From NCBI GenBank assembly GCA_035624785.1, contig DASPQV010000025.1, positions 186,001-250,000 on the forward strand: a stretch of DNA of 64,000 bases. Reading direction: 5' to 3'. The first letter of the stretch is position 1; each line of letters begins with the position of its first letter. Source of the stretch: JAJZNI01 sp035624785. GTDB taxonomy: Bacteria; Chloroflexota; Dormibacteria; Aeolococcales; Aeolococcaceae. A model generated the notes under the pieces. That model was not told the origin of the DNA and did not search any database. It saw nothing but the letters and a program-made list of their open reading frames with translations. Positions 8,704 to 17,430 of this stretch are shown here, piece after piece. A program made the position numbers and the translations under genes.

Positions 8704-10584
8704 CTACGGGTCGCTGACCATGAAGCCGGCCGCTCCGGCGGTCGACCCCGCCACCAGGTGCAGTCCCGGAATCGAGCTGATGCATTCCGCACTCCAGGGG
8801 TGGAGCGCTCCAGGAGCATCCTTGGAGCCGACGAAGACGGCGGCCACGCCTCGAACCGCCGCCTGCGCAGCCGACGGGTCGGAGCAGGCACCGGCGAGCG
8901 CAACCACCCGCCAATCGCTTGGGTACGACTGTGCATAGCCTTTGGGCTCCACTGCTACATCCGAGGTCAGGGCGTCGATCCACTGCCCGCTGTCGGAGTA
9001 CCCGTTGTTCAGTATCAGTGAGCCGCGCGGCAGGTGCGCTGCGAGAGCGTAGATCACCGAGACGTCCTGGGACGAGGCAAGGACCTGATCGGCAGCCTCC
9101 GACGACACATCATCGAAGGTGCGGAACGCGCCCACCAGCACGCCGGCTGCGGCGATGACCGCCAGGGTCGCGGCTGCCCAGACAGAAGCGCCACCCGGCA
9201 GGCGTGATCCGGTGCGGGGCGCGTGCAGCGAGAAGAACTTGCCCAGTCCGACGCCACCGACGGCTGCAAGGACCGGCATCACGAAGAACTCCAGACCGCA
9301 CAGCCGGACCAGTTCGGACCATGGGTAGGCCCTGACCCAGATGGGGTAGAGCCACTGCGGGCCCACTGTGTCGGCGACGAGCAGCACCGGTAACAGAAGT
9401 GAGCCGAGCAGCCAACGACCGCGGCGGTGGGCCACGACCGCGACCGCGCCGAGGCACAGCAGCGCACCCGACAGGATCGTGAGAACACCATTGACGCCTA
9501 ACTGGACCGCTCCGAGACCGACGCCGCGGGCCTCGGCTAGGTATGCGGAACTTTCATCCACCACCGACCCGGAGGGATGGGCGAGCGGAAGGGCGGGCGC
9601 CCGAGTCAGCAAGTAACCGGCGATGGCTGCGATCAGACCCGCTGCGAGGGCCGCGGCGGCGCCCGGCAATGCATCTCGCCTTCGGGCCCCAAGGACCGCC
9701 AACCAAAGGAAGCCGCCCACGGCGAAAGCCGAGAGGATCTCGAGGCCGTGGGTGACCCAGATGCTCAGCACGGCCGCACCGGCGAGCATTGCGTTGCTGG
9801 CGATGGAGGCTCCCCTGAGACACCTGGCGACGGCCAGGATCAAGGGCACCACCAGGGTGGAGTCGGCCAGATACGGGTAGTCCCCGAACGCCACCGGCCA
9901 TGCTGGGAAGATCACCCCCAGGCTGAGCAGGGATGCGGTGGCGGCCACCCGGCGATCCCCTGTCGCCTCGTTGGCCAGCACAGCCACGCCGAGTGGGAGC
10001 ACGAGGACGCTGATCAGGGCCAGGGGGAGCATGGCGCCCGCCGGATCACCCGCTCCCAGCTCGGAAGCCAGGGCATCAGTGGCCTCGAAGGCAGCCAGGG
10101 GCCGGACGAAACCAGACCCGTCGGCTGGTATCGGCACAATGGGCAGGACATCTCGGGCCTGCACGATGTCGGCGGCCACGGTCGCGTGGAGAGCCGCGTC
10201 GGTCGCGGGAGGCACGGCGTCGGCTTGCATGGGCGCGACGCTGACCCCGGCCAGGATGGCGCCGGCGGCGATGGCGAGGCCGGTCACCGTCCATCCCGCA
10301 CCTGCTGTGACGCCACGCAGCAACCGCCAACGGATGAGCTGTGCTGCAGCCAGGCCGACGAGCACCGCAAGGATCGGTACCGCTGTGGGAACCGAGAAGG
10401 GCAGGCCAACGGCACGCAGCAGGAGCCCGATCACGCCTATGAGGCCGACCGAGAAGCCCGGAGCCGCCGCCAATCGCTCGGGCCACGAGAGATGACGGCT
10501 GAGGAGGATGGTCAGAGCAATGCCCGGGATCGTTCCGAGGAGGAGGACGACAGGCAGGGCGCGGAAGAACTGGTCGAGCGGCAC
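8704..10584 (-). CDS. Large multispanning membrane protein (DUF6541/GT-C-like)
   Basis: A 626-residue integral membrane protein with about 13-15 hydrophobic segments followed by a soluble C-terminal part of about 130 residues. The middle contains 'QADAVPPATDAALHATVAAD', an acidic external loop position typical of GT-C-like transferases, and later 'WLYPIWVRAYPWSELVRL'. The C-terminal region ('LPRGSLILNNGYSDSGQWID') resembles the extracytoplasmic tail of actinobacterial DUF6541 proteins. A role as a polyprenyl-phosphate-sugar-dependent glycosyltransferase or polymerase fits the locus, but no catalytic motif is certain. The start is a GTG at 10584. Confidence 0.65.
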   Translation of the reverse strand: MPLDQFFRALPVVLLLGTIPGIALTILLSRHLSWPERLAAAPGFSVGLIGVIGLLLRAVGLPFSVPTAVPILAVLVGLAAAQLIRWRLLRGVTAGAGWTVTGLAIAAGAILAGVSVAPMQADAVPPATDAALHATVAADIVQARDVLPIVPIPADGSGFVRPLAAFEATDALASELGAGDPAGAMLPLALISVLVLPLGVAVLANEATGDRRVAATASLLSLGVIFPAWPVAFGDYPYLADSTLVVPLILAVARCLRGASIASNAMLAGAAVLSIWVTHGLEILSAFAVGGFLWLAVLGARRRDALPGAAAALAAGLIAAIAGYLLTRAPALPLAHPSGSVVDESSAYLAEARGVGLGAVQLGVNGVLTILSGALLCLGAVAVVAHRRGRWLLGSLLLPVLLVADTVGPQWLYPIWVRAYPWSELVRLCGLEFFVMPVLAAVGGVGLGKFFSLHAPRTGSRLPGGASVWAAATLAVIAAAGVLVGAFRTFDDVSSEAADQVLASSQDVSVIYALAAHLPRGSLILNNGYSDSGQWIDALTSDVAVEPKGYAQSYPSDWRVVALAGACSDPSAAQAAVRGVAAVFVGSKDAPGALHPWSAECISSIPGLHLVAGSTAGAAGFMVSDP

Positions 10585-10733
10585 TCCCGCGATTCTCCCC
10601 AGCCCAGCTGGGGCCGGAAGCGTTCCCGGGCACCCCCACTCGGAGCTGTCACGATCATGTGATCGCCGTCACCGAGATGTCACCGCAGAACGATCCTCGT
10701 CTCAGCGGCCACGGCTCAGGGGTGTCAGACGCC

Positions 10734-10806
10734 TACCCGCACGGGGAGTCGAACCCCGATTACCACCTTGAAAGGGTGATGTCCTGAACCGTTAGACGAT
10801 GCGGGC
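10734..10806 (-). tRNA. tRNA-Glu (UUC)
   Basis: Read on the minus strand, the 73-nt cloverleaf has acceptor stem GCCCGCA / TGCGGGT, anticodon stem-loop TCACC-CTTTCAA-GGTGG with anticodon TTC, and T-arm CGGGG-TTCGACT-CCCCG. The discriminator base is A, and CCA is not encoded. The first acceptor pair is G1-U72 rather than G-C. The anticodon stem begins with a U-G pair. It lies between the membrane protein gene and the MBL hydrolase gene, both also on the minus strand. Confidence 0.93.
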
Positions 10807-10909
10807 GACGTCCACAGATCGTAGCGAGCCGGCGCGCCGTCGTCCTCCCGGGCCAGATCCGCCCCTCCAGCTGAAGGGCCATCCCGCTGGCCGGCTGCCG
10901 CCCGGCGGC

Positions 10910-11575
10910 TCAGGCACGCCACTCCACGTCGCCGTGGAAGCCCCGCGGCCGGGGATGCCGGCGGTACTCCTCGCGTCCCGCGCGCGCGTCCGCGATCGTG
11001 GTGGTGCCGCCGTGCCCGGGCATGACCACGGTGGCGTCGGGAAGCGGCAGCAGCTTGGCGTCGATGGCGGCAAGGATGGTCTCCAGGTCTCCGCGTGCGA
11101 ACGTCTTGCCCGGCCCTCCGCCGAACAGGGTGTCGCCGGTGATGACGGCCCGGCCCACCCGCAGCGAGACGCTGCCCGGAGTGTGCCCGGGGGTATGGAG
11201 GATGGTGACCCTGACGCCCCCGACCCGGAGGTCCTGACCGTCACGAAGCCGGCCATCGACCCGATCCTCGGGGACGTTGACCTCGGCTTCTCCGACCAGA
11301 ACGGGGGCGCCGGTGGCCCTGCGGACGGCGTCGTAGCTCATCCAGTGGTCCTGGTGCCAGTGGGTGGCGACCACCGTCTGGACGCCGCCCTCGGCGGCGA
11401 TGGCGGCGAGGAGCGGGCCCTCGTCGAGCGGCATGTCGACCAGCAGGCCGGCATGGCCCGCGACGTCCCGGATGATGTAGGCGTTGTTGCCGAACGGGCC
11501 CATCGGGCCGACCATAAGGATGCGGGTATGCCCCTCCTCGAAGACGCGGACCGGGGCCGGGGCGGTCGGGGTCAC
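10910..11575 (-). CDS. Metallo-beta-lactamase-fold hydrolase (glyoxalase II-like)
   Basis: A 221-residue MBL-fold protein. The metal-binding motif is 'VVATHWHQDHW' (HxHxDH), followed by 'ILHTPGHTPGSVSLRVG' with the third histidine, 'AVITGDTLFGGGPGKTF' with the bridging Asp, and 'ATVVMPGHGGTTTIADA' with the last His. This is the glyoxalase II/flavin-free hydrolase pattern, so it is likely a cytosolic thioester or lactone hydrolase. The GTG start at 11575 overlaps the stop of the HhH-GPD gene by 4 nt, so the two are co-translated, although no joint function is obvious. Confidence 0.85.
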   Translation of the reverse strand: MTPTAPAPVRVFEEGHTRILMVGPMGPFGNNAYIIRDVAGHAGLLVDMPLDEGPLLAAIAAEGGVQTVVATHWHQDHWMSYDAVRRATGAPVLVGEAEVNVPEDRVDGRLRDGQDLRVGGVRVTILHTPGHTPGSVSLRVGRAVITGDTLFGGGPGKTFARGDLETILAAIDAKLLPLPDATVVMPGHGGTTTIADARAGREEYRRHPRPRGFHGDVEWRA

Positions 11576-12216
11576 GATCGGCGTACGGTGGAGCGGCCGG
11601 GCCGCTGACGCGACCGGGGATCGGATCCCGGCGCCGACTGGGCGCGGAGCGCCGCCTTGTGGGCACGCTTGGCCGCCTGATAGCCGCGCCGCTCAGCCGC
11701 GGTGCTGACGTCGGCCAGGGTCGGGAAGTCCGGAGCGATCTCCTTCCAGCCGGCCGGTCTGACCTGGAAGTGGCGGGCCAGGACCCCGGTGACGATGCGG
11801 GCCTTGAGGGGGCCGAAACCGGGCAGGGCGGCCAGCCGGCGGTGCAGCTCGGCAGCGGTGCCGGCGCTTCGCCAGATCCGGGAGGCGTCCCCCCCGTAGT
11901 CCTCGGCCACGGCGCGGCAGATGCCCTGGACCCTTTCCGCCATGCTGGCCGGGAAGCGGTGGATGGCGGGCGGCTGCCGGAAGGCGGCGGCAAAGGTATC
12001 CGGGGGGATGGCGGCCAGCCGGGGGGCGTCGAGGGTGCCTAGCCGCTCGCGGATGCGCCTCGGGCCCAGGAAGGCGTGCTCGATGGGAATCTGCTGATCG
12101 AGGCAGAAGCCGATGAGCAGGGCCAGGGGGTCCTCGGCGACGAGCCGGTTGGCCTCCGGGTCGTCGGTCCACTCGAGACGGGGCACACGGGTCGTGGTGG
12201 TGGGGCTCATGGGCAT
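11572..12216 (-). CDS. HhH-GPD family base excision repair protein
   Basis: A 214-residue protein with an HhH-GPD type fold. 'LIGFCLDQQIPIEHAFLGPR' resembles the N-terminal glycosylase core. The hairpin-helix-hairpin is 'LAALPGFGPLKARIVTGVLA', and 'YQAAKRAHKAALRAQ' closes the domain. The same short HhH-GPD protein, without the iron-sulfur cluster loop of MutY or Nth, is common in actinobacteria and relatives. It probably takes part in recognition or removal of damaged bases. The catalytic Asp of the classical motif is not obvious, so activity is uncertain. It is divergently placed from the alpha/beta hydrolase gene across a 99-bp gap. Confidence 0.75.
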   Translation of the reverse strand: MPMSPTTTTRVPRLEWTDDPEANRLVAEDPLALLIGFCLDQQIPIEHAFLGPRRIRERLGTLDAPRLAAIPPDTFAAAFRQPPAIHRFPASMAERVQGICRAVAEDYGGDASRIWRSAGTAAELHRRLAALPGFGPLKARIVTGVLARHFQVRPAGWKEIAPDFPTLADVSTAAERRGYQAAKRAHKAALRAQSAPGSDPRSRQRPGRSTVRRS

Positions 12217-12315
12217 AGCGTAGGCCGCCGAGCAGACAGGCGAGTGGCGCGGCGCTTCAGCGCCCTGATCGCTCCGCTCCGAGCTCGGCCCTCACGCTGC
12301 CAGACTCCCGGGGGG

Positions 12316-13230
12316 ATGAGAGAGCCCTTGACCCGAGATGCGGGAGAGCCGTGGACCCGCGATGTCGACCAGCGCCTGGTCGACTCTGGGCCGGTGCGCC
12401 TGTCGGTGCGGGATCATCCTGGCGGTCGCCCGCCCATCCTGGCCCTCCACGGCCTGGCCAGCAACGCCCGCTGGTGGGACCTGGCAGCAGAGAGGCTCAG
12501 CCCGCGATGGCGGGTGCTCGCCCCGGACCTCCGTGGGCACGGCCGATCCGACCGGCCTGAAGCGGGCTACTCGTTCGACGAGGTGACCGGGGACCTGGTG
12601 AGGCTGTGCGAGTCGGAGGGTCTGGACCGAATGGTGATCGCCGGTCACAGCTGGGGGGCATCGGTGGCGCTGTGCCTCGCCGCGTCACTCCCTGAGAAGG
12701 TCATCGGCTGCGTCTGCGTCGACGGCGGCGCCGTGCTGCTTCGCGATCACTTCCCAACCTGGACCGAGGCGGAGGAACGCCTTCGCCCACCACGCCTCTC
12801 CGGCTTCACCGAGGCCTCGGTCGCGAGCTGGGTCGGCGGCGGTCCGCTCGTCGAGGGCGGCGCCGAGGCCGACGTCATCGAGATCGTGCTCGGCAACTTC
12901 GAGACTGCCGAGGACGGAACGCTGCGGCCGCGGCTCCGCCTCGACCACCACATGGAGATCGCCAGGGCGCTCTACGAGCTGGACTCCTTCGAGTTGATGG
13001 GGCGAGTCGGCTGTCCCGTGCTCTTCATCCCGGCCCGGGGCGGTCCCTGGCCGGCGGAGCTCAAGAGCGCCGCGCTCGAGCGAGCCCAGGCGGTACTCGG
13101 TGAGCGTGCGCAGGTGGTGTGGGTGGACGGAGGCCATGACCTGCCGGTGCAGCGGCCGGCGCCGGTCGCGGCTGCCATCGCCAGGTTCGTGAAGGATTTG
13201 GCGGTGGCACCGGCTCCGGTCCCACCGTGA
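12316..13230 (+). CDS. Alpha/beta hydrolase
   Basis: A 304-residue alpha/beta-fold hydrolase starting at ATG 12316. Upstream in-frame codons overlap the divergent gene and were not used. Typical marks are the oxyanion HG motif 'PPILALHGLASNARWWD', 'RVLAPDLRGHGRSDRPEAGY', the nucleophile elbow 'VIAGHSWGAS' (Ser in GxSxG-like GHSWG), an acid residue before the cap-following strand near 'CPVLFIPARGGPW', and the catalytic His in 'VVWVDGGHDLPVQRPAPVAA'. The substrate is unknown: esterase, lactonase or epoxide hydrolase are all possible. It stands alone on the plus strand. Confidence 0.85.
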   Translation: MREPLTRDAGEPWTRDVDQRLVDSGPVRLSVRDHPGGRPPILALHGLASNARWWDLAAERLSPRWRVLAPDLRGHGRSDRPEAGYSFDEVTGDLVRLCESEGLDRMVIAGHSWGASVALCLAASLPEKVIGCVCVDGGAVLLRDHFPTWTEAEERLRPPRLSGFTEASVASWVGGGPLVEGGAEADVIEIVLGNFETAEDGTLRPRLRLDHHMEIARALYELDSFELMGRVGCPVLFIPARGGPWPAELKSAALERAQAVLGERAQVVWVDGGHDLPVQRPAPVAAAIARFVKDLAVAPAPVPP

Positions 13231-13345
13231 GGGCCGGTCAGCATCAGTCTTGCCCTACCGGCCGGCACCGGCGCCCTTGCCCGACGGCGCCGTAGCCGGG
13301 TGGGGCGATCGCTGCACGAAGCCTGGACAGGACGGCCAGGCCCGC

Positions 13346-14320
13346 TCAGAGTGGCTTGTAGCCGAGACCCACGAGGTTGCCCGCCCGGATGGGCACGACC
13401 AGGCGCCCGATCCCGGCCGCCTCGATCAGCCTCATGGCTGGCTTCCTGACGCGTGGCGGCCAGGGGACAACTTGAGCCCAGTAGCGGAGGTGGTACCGGT
13501 TGGTGATTGGGTGGACCTCGGGGCTTTGGAATCCAGCACGGCGCATCAGGCAGGTCAGCGATCGGGGGGAGAAGAGCTGGAGGTGCTCCACGTCGTAGAT
13601 CGGAGAGCCGGAACCGAGGACTCGACTTGATAGCGAGCGATGGTTGTGAGCCACCACCATGAAGATCCCGCCTGGCTTCAGGATCCGGTACGCCTCACGA
13701 GCGACGGCAAGGGGCTCCGGCACGTGCTCGAGGGTCTGGAAGCAGGTCACCAACGTCTGGCTTTCAGCGGGGAACAGGCCGGCTGCAAAGACCGCCTGCC
13801 GGATGAGGGGCCGGATCTCGGGGTCAGCGGCCATCCGGGGGGCGACCGAGGGCTCGATCCCCTCCACGTTTTGAAAGCCCCTGCTGATCAGCTCACCCAG
13901 AAACGATCCGTCCCCCGTGCCGATATCGACAGCCGCATCTCGATCGGGAAGCCTGCCCAGGCAGCGATCCAGGAGCCTGCCGTAGGTCCGGCTCGCCAGC
14001 ACGGCCTCATCCTTACTGTCGTAGGCCGCCCGCCGGTAGACGTCCTCCAGGTCGCGGGCATCGGGAGCGGGGTCCGCGTAGATGACGTCGCAGTTGATGC
14101 AGCGAACCAGGCGATAGTGCATGAACTCGGGCACCTTCCGAGAGCTGAAGGTCTTGGAGGACCAGGCGCGAGAATCCACCCTGGCCAGACGCTGAGGGAT
14201 GGGGCGGCCGCTCGGCCCGCAGAGCGGACACCCCCGCTGGGCAAGGCAGAACGCCCCGATCAGCTGGTCCTCGCCGGCGGCGGCGGCTGGGGCCGGTGCG
14301 GCGGGATGACTACCCGACAT
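13346..14320 (-). CDS. SAM-dependent methyltransferase with N-terminal zinc-binding motif
   Basis: A 324-residue protein. The N-terminal 'CPLCG' and 'YRLVRCINCDVIYADPAP' give a four-cysteine zinc site as seen in sugar-modifying class I methyltransferases. SAM motif I is 'AVDIGTGDGSFLGELISRG', and the later 'LVTCFQTLEHVPEPLAVARE' and 'ILKPGGIFMVVAHNH' are the standard Methyltransf_11/23 pattern. The ATG at 14320 overlaps the end of the dehydratase gene by 11 nt, so this is the last gene of the CDP-sugar operon. A C- or O-methylation of the nucleotide sugar or glycan is the likely role. The acceptor position is not predictable. Confidence 0.8.
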   Translation of the reverse strand: MSGSHPAAPAPAAAAGEDQLIGAFCLAQRGCPLCGPSGRPIPQRLARVDSRAWSSKTFSSRKVPEFMHYRLVRCINCDVIYADPAPDARDLEDVYRRAAYDSKDEAVLASRTYGRLLDRCLGRLPDRDAAVDIGTGDGSFLGELISRGFQNVEGIEPSVAPRMAADPEIRPLIRQAVFAAGLFPAESQTLVTCFQTLEHVPEPLAVAREAYRILKPGGIFMVVAHNHRSLSSRVLGSGSPIYDVEHLQLFSPRSLTCLMRRAGFQSPEVHPITNRYHLRYWAQVVPWPPRVRKPAMRLIEAAGIGRLVVPIRAGNLVGLGYKPL

Positions 14321-15356
14321 GGCGTCCGGTCCGGGCCCAGCGGCCATCCACGCCCGCCCTCGCCGATCCCAGATACTCCCGGTACCATTCCACGGTTCGG
14401 GCCAGTGCCTCGCCCAGACTCCAGCATGCCTTCCATCCCAGCACCTGATGAGCCTTGCTCGCATCCAGGCTCTGCTCGACGATCTCGTGCCGGGCATCAC
14501 CGCGCACCTCGGGCTCCAGGTCGGAGGCCAGCGCTTCCAGGATCGCTCTGGTCATCTCCAGCACCGACAGCGGCCGCTCATTGGAGAAGTTGAAGGCTTC
14601 ACCCCGCAGCGCGGGTCGCTGGGCCAGCGACTGAGCCGCCAGCATGTAGGCCTGGGCTCCATCTTCGACGTAGAAGTAGTCCCGCACCGCGGTTCCGTCG
14701 GAGCGCAGGACCGGGTGCTCGCCGCGCAGCACCGACCGAATTGTTCCCGGCACGAGGCGACTCCAGTTGAGGTCTCCGCCGCCGAAGAGATTCCCACAAC
14801 GAGCCACCGCCACGGGCAGGTCGTAGGTCTCGGCGTACGTCCGGCTGATCAGATCGGCACAGGACTTGCTGACGTCATAGGGGTGCCGGCCCTCGAGCCT
14901 GGTGTCCTCGGTGCACCGAAGCGGGGCAGAACCGTACGCCTTGTCGGACGAGGCCACCACGACGGCTCGGACCGTCGACGACCGACGAGCTGCCTCGAGG
15001 GTCACCCAGGTGCCTCGGATGTTGCTGTCAAAGGTGGAGAGCGGGTTCCGGTTGGCCACTCCGACGATGGTTTGAGCCGCGAGGTGGAAGATCGTGTCGA
15101 TCTCGTACTCACCGATGATGCGTTCCATGGCCTCCTGGTCGCGCACGTCGGCATAGCTGATCACCACCTCGCTGGCGCAGCCGGGCCGCATCAGCCTGGA
15201 GGCGGGGACGTGGTCACGGACGACGCAGGCCACACACGCACCCTGGGCCACGAGCCGCGGGACCAGCCAGCCGCCCAGCAGGCCGGTGGCACCGGTGACC
15301 AGCACCGGCCGGTCGAGCCAGTGACGGCCGGCAGTGGGCGCCGGCGGCGTGCTCAC
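14310..15356 (-). CDS. rfbG: CDP-glucose 4,6-dehydratase
   Basis: A 348-residue extended SDR enzyme that converts CDP-glucose to CDP-4-keto-6-deoxyglucose. The Rossmann motif is 'VLVTGATGLLGGWLVPRL'. The dehydratase-specific region has 'FHLAAQTIVGVANRNPLSTF', 'VVVASSDKAYG' and the catalytic Tyr-Lys pair in 'HPYDVSKSCADLI', where PYDVSK is typical of RfbG rather than RmlB. 'NLFGGGDLNWSRLVPGTIRS' and 'AVRDYFYVEDGAQAYMLA' match the substrate-binding part. The GTG start shares one base with the rfbF stop, so the two genes are coupled. Confidence 0.92.
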   Translation of the reverse strand: MSTPPAPTAGRHWLDRPVLVTGATGLLGGWLVPRLVAQGACVACVVRDHVPASRLMRPGCASEVVISYADVRDQEAMERIIGEYEIDTIFHLAAQTIVGVANRNPLSTFDSNIRGTWVTLEAARRSSTVRAVVVASSDKAYGSAPLRCTEDTRLEGRHPYDVSKSCADLISRTYAETYDLPVAVARCGNLFGGGDLNWSRLVPGTIRSVLRGEHPVLRSDGTAVRDYFYVEDGAQAYMLAAQSLAQRPALRGEAFNFSNERPLSVLEMTRAILEALASDLEPEVRGDARHEIVEQSLDASKAHQVLGWKACWSLGEALARTVEWYREYLGSARAGVDGRWARTGRHVG

Positions 15357-16132
15357 TACCAGACCTGCCAGGGGGCGTTCCCCGAGGCCCAGATCTCATT
15401 CAGCATCAGGACCTCCCGATAGGTGTCCATGGGATACCAGGCACCCTCGTGGCGGAATGCCCGGAGCTGTCCGTCCCGGGCCATCCTTTCCAACGGCGCA
15501 CCTTCGAGCACGCACTCGTCGCCGTCCAGGTAGTCAACGACCCCCCGGTTGAACACGAAGAAACCCGCGTTGACCCATCCCTCCAAGCGAGGCTTCTCGA
15601 CAAAAGACTGCACCTGCGCGCCATGACCGAGGGCCAGGCTGCCAAACCGGGACGGCGGCCGCACGCAGGTCACCGTGGCCAGCCGGCCGTGCGACCGATG
15701 AAACCGCACCAGCCGGGCCACGTCGACGTTGGCGACCGCATCGCCATACGTCACCATGAAGGTGTCGCCGTCGAGGTACCGGGCCACCCGCCCGATCCGC
15801 CCCCCGGTCATGGTCTGCTCGCCGGTGTCCGCCAGGGTCACCGCGAAGTCGCCGTCAGGCGCGCTCTCGCGATGGATCTCCGTACGCGGGTCGCTCCCCA
15901 GATGGACGGTGAGGTCGTGGGAGAGCGCCTCGTAGTTGAGGAAGTACTCCTTGATCATGCTCCCCTTGTAGCCAAGGCAGAGCACAAACTCCCGGTAGTC
16001 GAAGTGGGCATAGATCTGCATGATGTGCCAGAGGATCGGATGCCTGCCGATGGCCACCAGCGGCTTCGGCCGGAACTCGGTCTCCTCCCGCATCCGCGTA
16101 CCCTGGCCCCCGCACAGGATGACCACCTTCAT
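15356..16132 (-). CDS. rfbF: Glucose-1-phosphate cytidylyltransferase
   Basis: A 258-residue nucleotidyltransferase making CDP-glucose from CTP and glucose 1-phosphate. The N-terminus 'MKVVILCGGQGTRMREET' followed by 'RPKPLVAIGRHPILWHIMQI' is diagnostic for RfbF, together with 'LCLGYKGSMIKEYFLNY', 'TFMVTYGDAVANVDV' and 'FEKP'-type 'SFVEKPRLEGWVNAGFFV'. Length equals the family norm. Its ATG overlaps the stop of the upstream glycosyltransferase gene by 4 nt. With rfbG it supplies the first two steps toward CDP-linked deoxysugars. Confidence 0.95.
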   Translation of the reverse strand: MKVVILCGGQGTRMREETEFRPKPLVAIGRHPILWHIMQIYAHFDYREFVLCLGYKGSMIKEYFLNYEALSHDLTVHLGSDPRTEIHRESAPDGDFAVTLADTGEQTMTGGRIGRVARYLDGDTFMVTYGDAVANVDVARLVRFHRSHGRLATVTCVRPPSRFGSLALGHGAQVQSFVEKPRLEGWVNAGFFVFNRGVVDYLDGDECVLEGAPLERMARDGQLRAFRHEGAWYPMDTYREVLMLNEIWASGNAPWQVW

Positions 16133-17196
16133 GCCCGGTCACGACCTCGGGATGGTTCCATGGTCAGTTCCCCGACGGGTCCGACGCCCGGCCCTGCCAC
16201 CGACCCGTCTTCACCACCCTTCCCCCGCTCCCCGGTCACCTCACCACCGACGACTCGGTCCACCAGGTACCGGGGACGCCGCTTGACCTCCTCGAAGATC
16301 CGGGCCACATACATCCCCAGGATGCTCAGGCACAGCAGCTGCACCGATCCCAGGAAAAGGACGGCCACCAAGATCGTCTCGAAGCCGCTGGGCGCACCGG
16401 GCCTCACGAAGTACACGATCAGGTACACGAGCAGCGCGATGCCGGTCAGCACTATCACCACCGCCGCCAACAGGGAGATCAGCTGCAGCGGAGCGTACGA
16501 GAAGGAGACGATCCCATCCGAAGCCCATCGGAACAGTGCGAACAGGCTGTTGGAGGATCGTCCCGAGTAGCGGGCCGCGCGCCGGTAGGGGACCCCACAC
16601 TGCCGGAAGCCGGCCCACGCCCGCAGACCGCGCAGGAACCGGCGGTTCTCCGGCATCGCATTGAGCACATCGATGACGCGGCGATCGATGAGCCCGAAGT
16701 CCCCGGCATCGACCGGCATGTGCACATAGCTCATGCGGCTGAAGAGGCGATAGAACGCCTTGTACCCGAGCCGAAGGAACCACGGCGCATCCCGCTGGGC
16801 TCGCTCTCCGTAAACCACGTCGTAGCCAGACTGCCATCGCTCGATCAACTGAGGCAGGAGCTCAGGCGGATCCTGCAGGTCCCCGTCCAGCAAGACCGCG
16901 CAATCACCCTGCGCATACTCCAATCCGCAGGAGAACGCCGACTGAGAGCCGAAGTTGCGGGAGAGCACGATCACTTTGACGTGCGGGTCCACCCCGGCCA
17001 GCTCGTTGAGCAGAGAGCTCGTGGCATCGGTGCTGCCATTCTCGACGAACAGCAACTCGTACCGGACGGGAAGCCCGGCGAGCACGGCGGTGAGCCGTCG
17101 ATGCATCTCCCTGACGTTACCCGCCTCGTTGTAACAGGCGATGACCGCCGACACCATCGGCCGGTGGCGCGGCGGTTCGCTCATGCTGCCGGCCAT
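16129..17196 (-). CDS. GtrB/DPM1-like family 2 glycosyltransferase
   Basis: A GT2 enzyme of about 355 residues. The GT-A domain has 'VSAVIACYNEAGNVREM', 'ELLFVENGSTDATSSLL', 'VIVLSRNFGSQSAFSCGLEY' and the catalytic 'CAVLLDGDLQDPPELLPQLI', as in polyprenyl-phosphate glucosyl/mannosyl transferases. Two C-terminal transmembrane helices ('LQLISLLAAVVIVLTG', 'LVAVLFLGSVQLLCLSILGM') are followed by 'YVARIFEEVKRRPRYLVDR', the usual end. It probably makes a polyprenyl-phosphate sugar that the GT-C proteins nearby would use. ATG 17196 was chosen. ATG 17184 and a TTG at 17250 are alternatives, none with a strong ribosome-binding site. Confidence 0.88.
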   Translation of the reverse strand: MAGSMSEPPRHRPMVSAVIACYNEAGNVREMHRRLTAVLAGLPVRYELLFVENGSTDATSSLLNELAGVDPHVKVIVLSRNFGSQSAFSCGLEYAQGDCAVLLDGDLQDPPELLPQLIERWQSGYDVVYGERAQRDAPWFLRLGYKAFYRLFSRMSYVHMPVDAGDFGLIDRRVIDVLNAMPENRRFLRGLRAWAGFRQCGVPYRRAARYSGRSSNSLFALFRWASDGIVSFSYAPLQLISLLAAVVIVLTGIALLVYLIVYFVRPGAPSGFETILVAVLFLGSVQLLCLSILGMYVARIFEEVKRRPRYLVDRVVGGEVTGERGKGGEDGSVAGPGVGPVGELTMEPSRGRDRA

Positions 17197-17430
17197 CACG
17201 AGCACAACCCGGTTGGAGTGCTTTCCAAAATGACGTGACCAAAACGACAAGGGCGGTGAGTCCGGACCACCGGCTGGGTACTGGGGCGCAGCATCCGGGG
17301 CCGGCGCCCAGCATCCCGCAGCATCCGAAATCAGTGGCGCCCCGTGACGATCCTGTGACTGGCGCGTGATGGAAAGGTTCGGGGCCGTTGCGGCTGCTCA
17401 TCGTCGCCGGGCTAGACTGCCCAAAGGCCG

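Noticed and set aside
13268..13295. Repeated GGCGCC motifs as a terminator between convergent genes
   Set aside because: Each GGCGCC is itself palindromic, and several pairings are equally possible. No single stable hairpin with a tail stands out.
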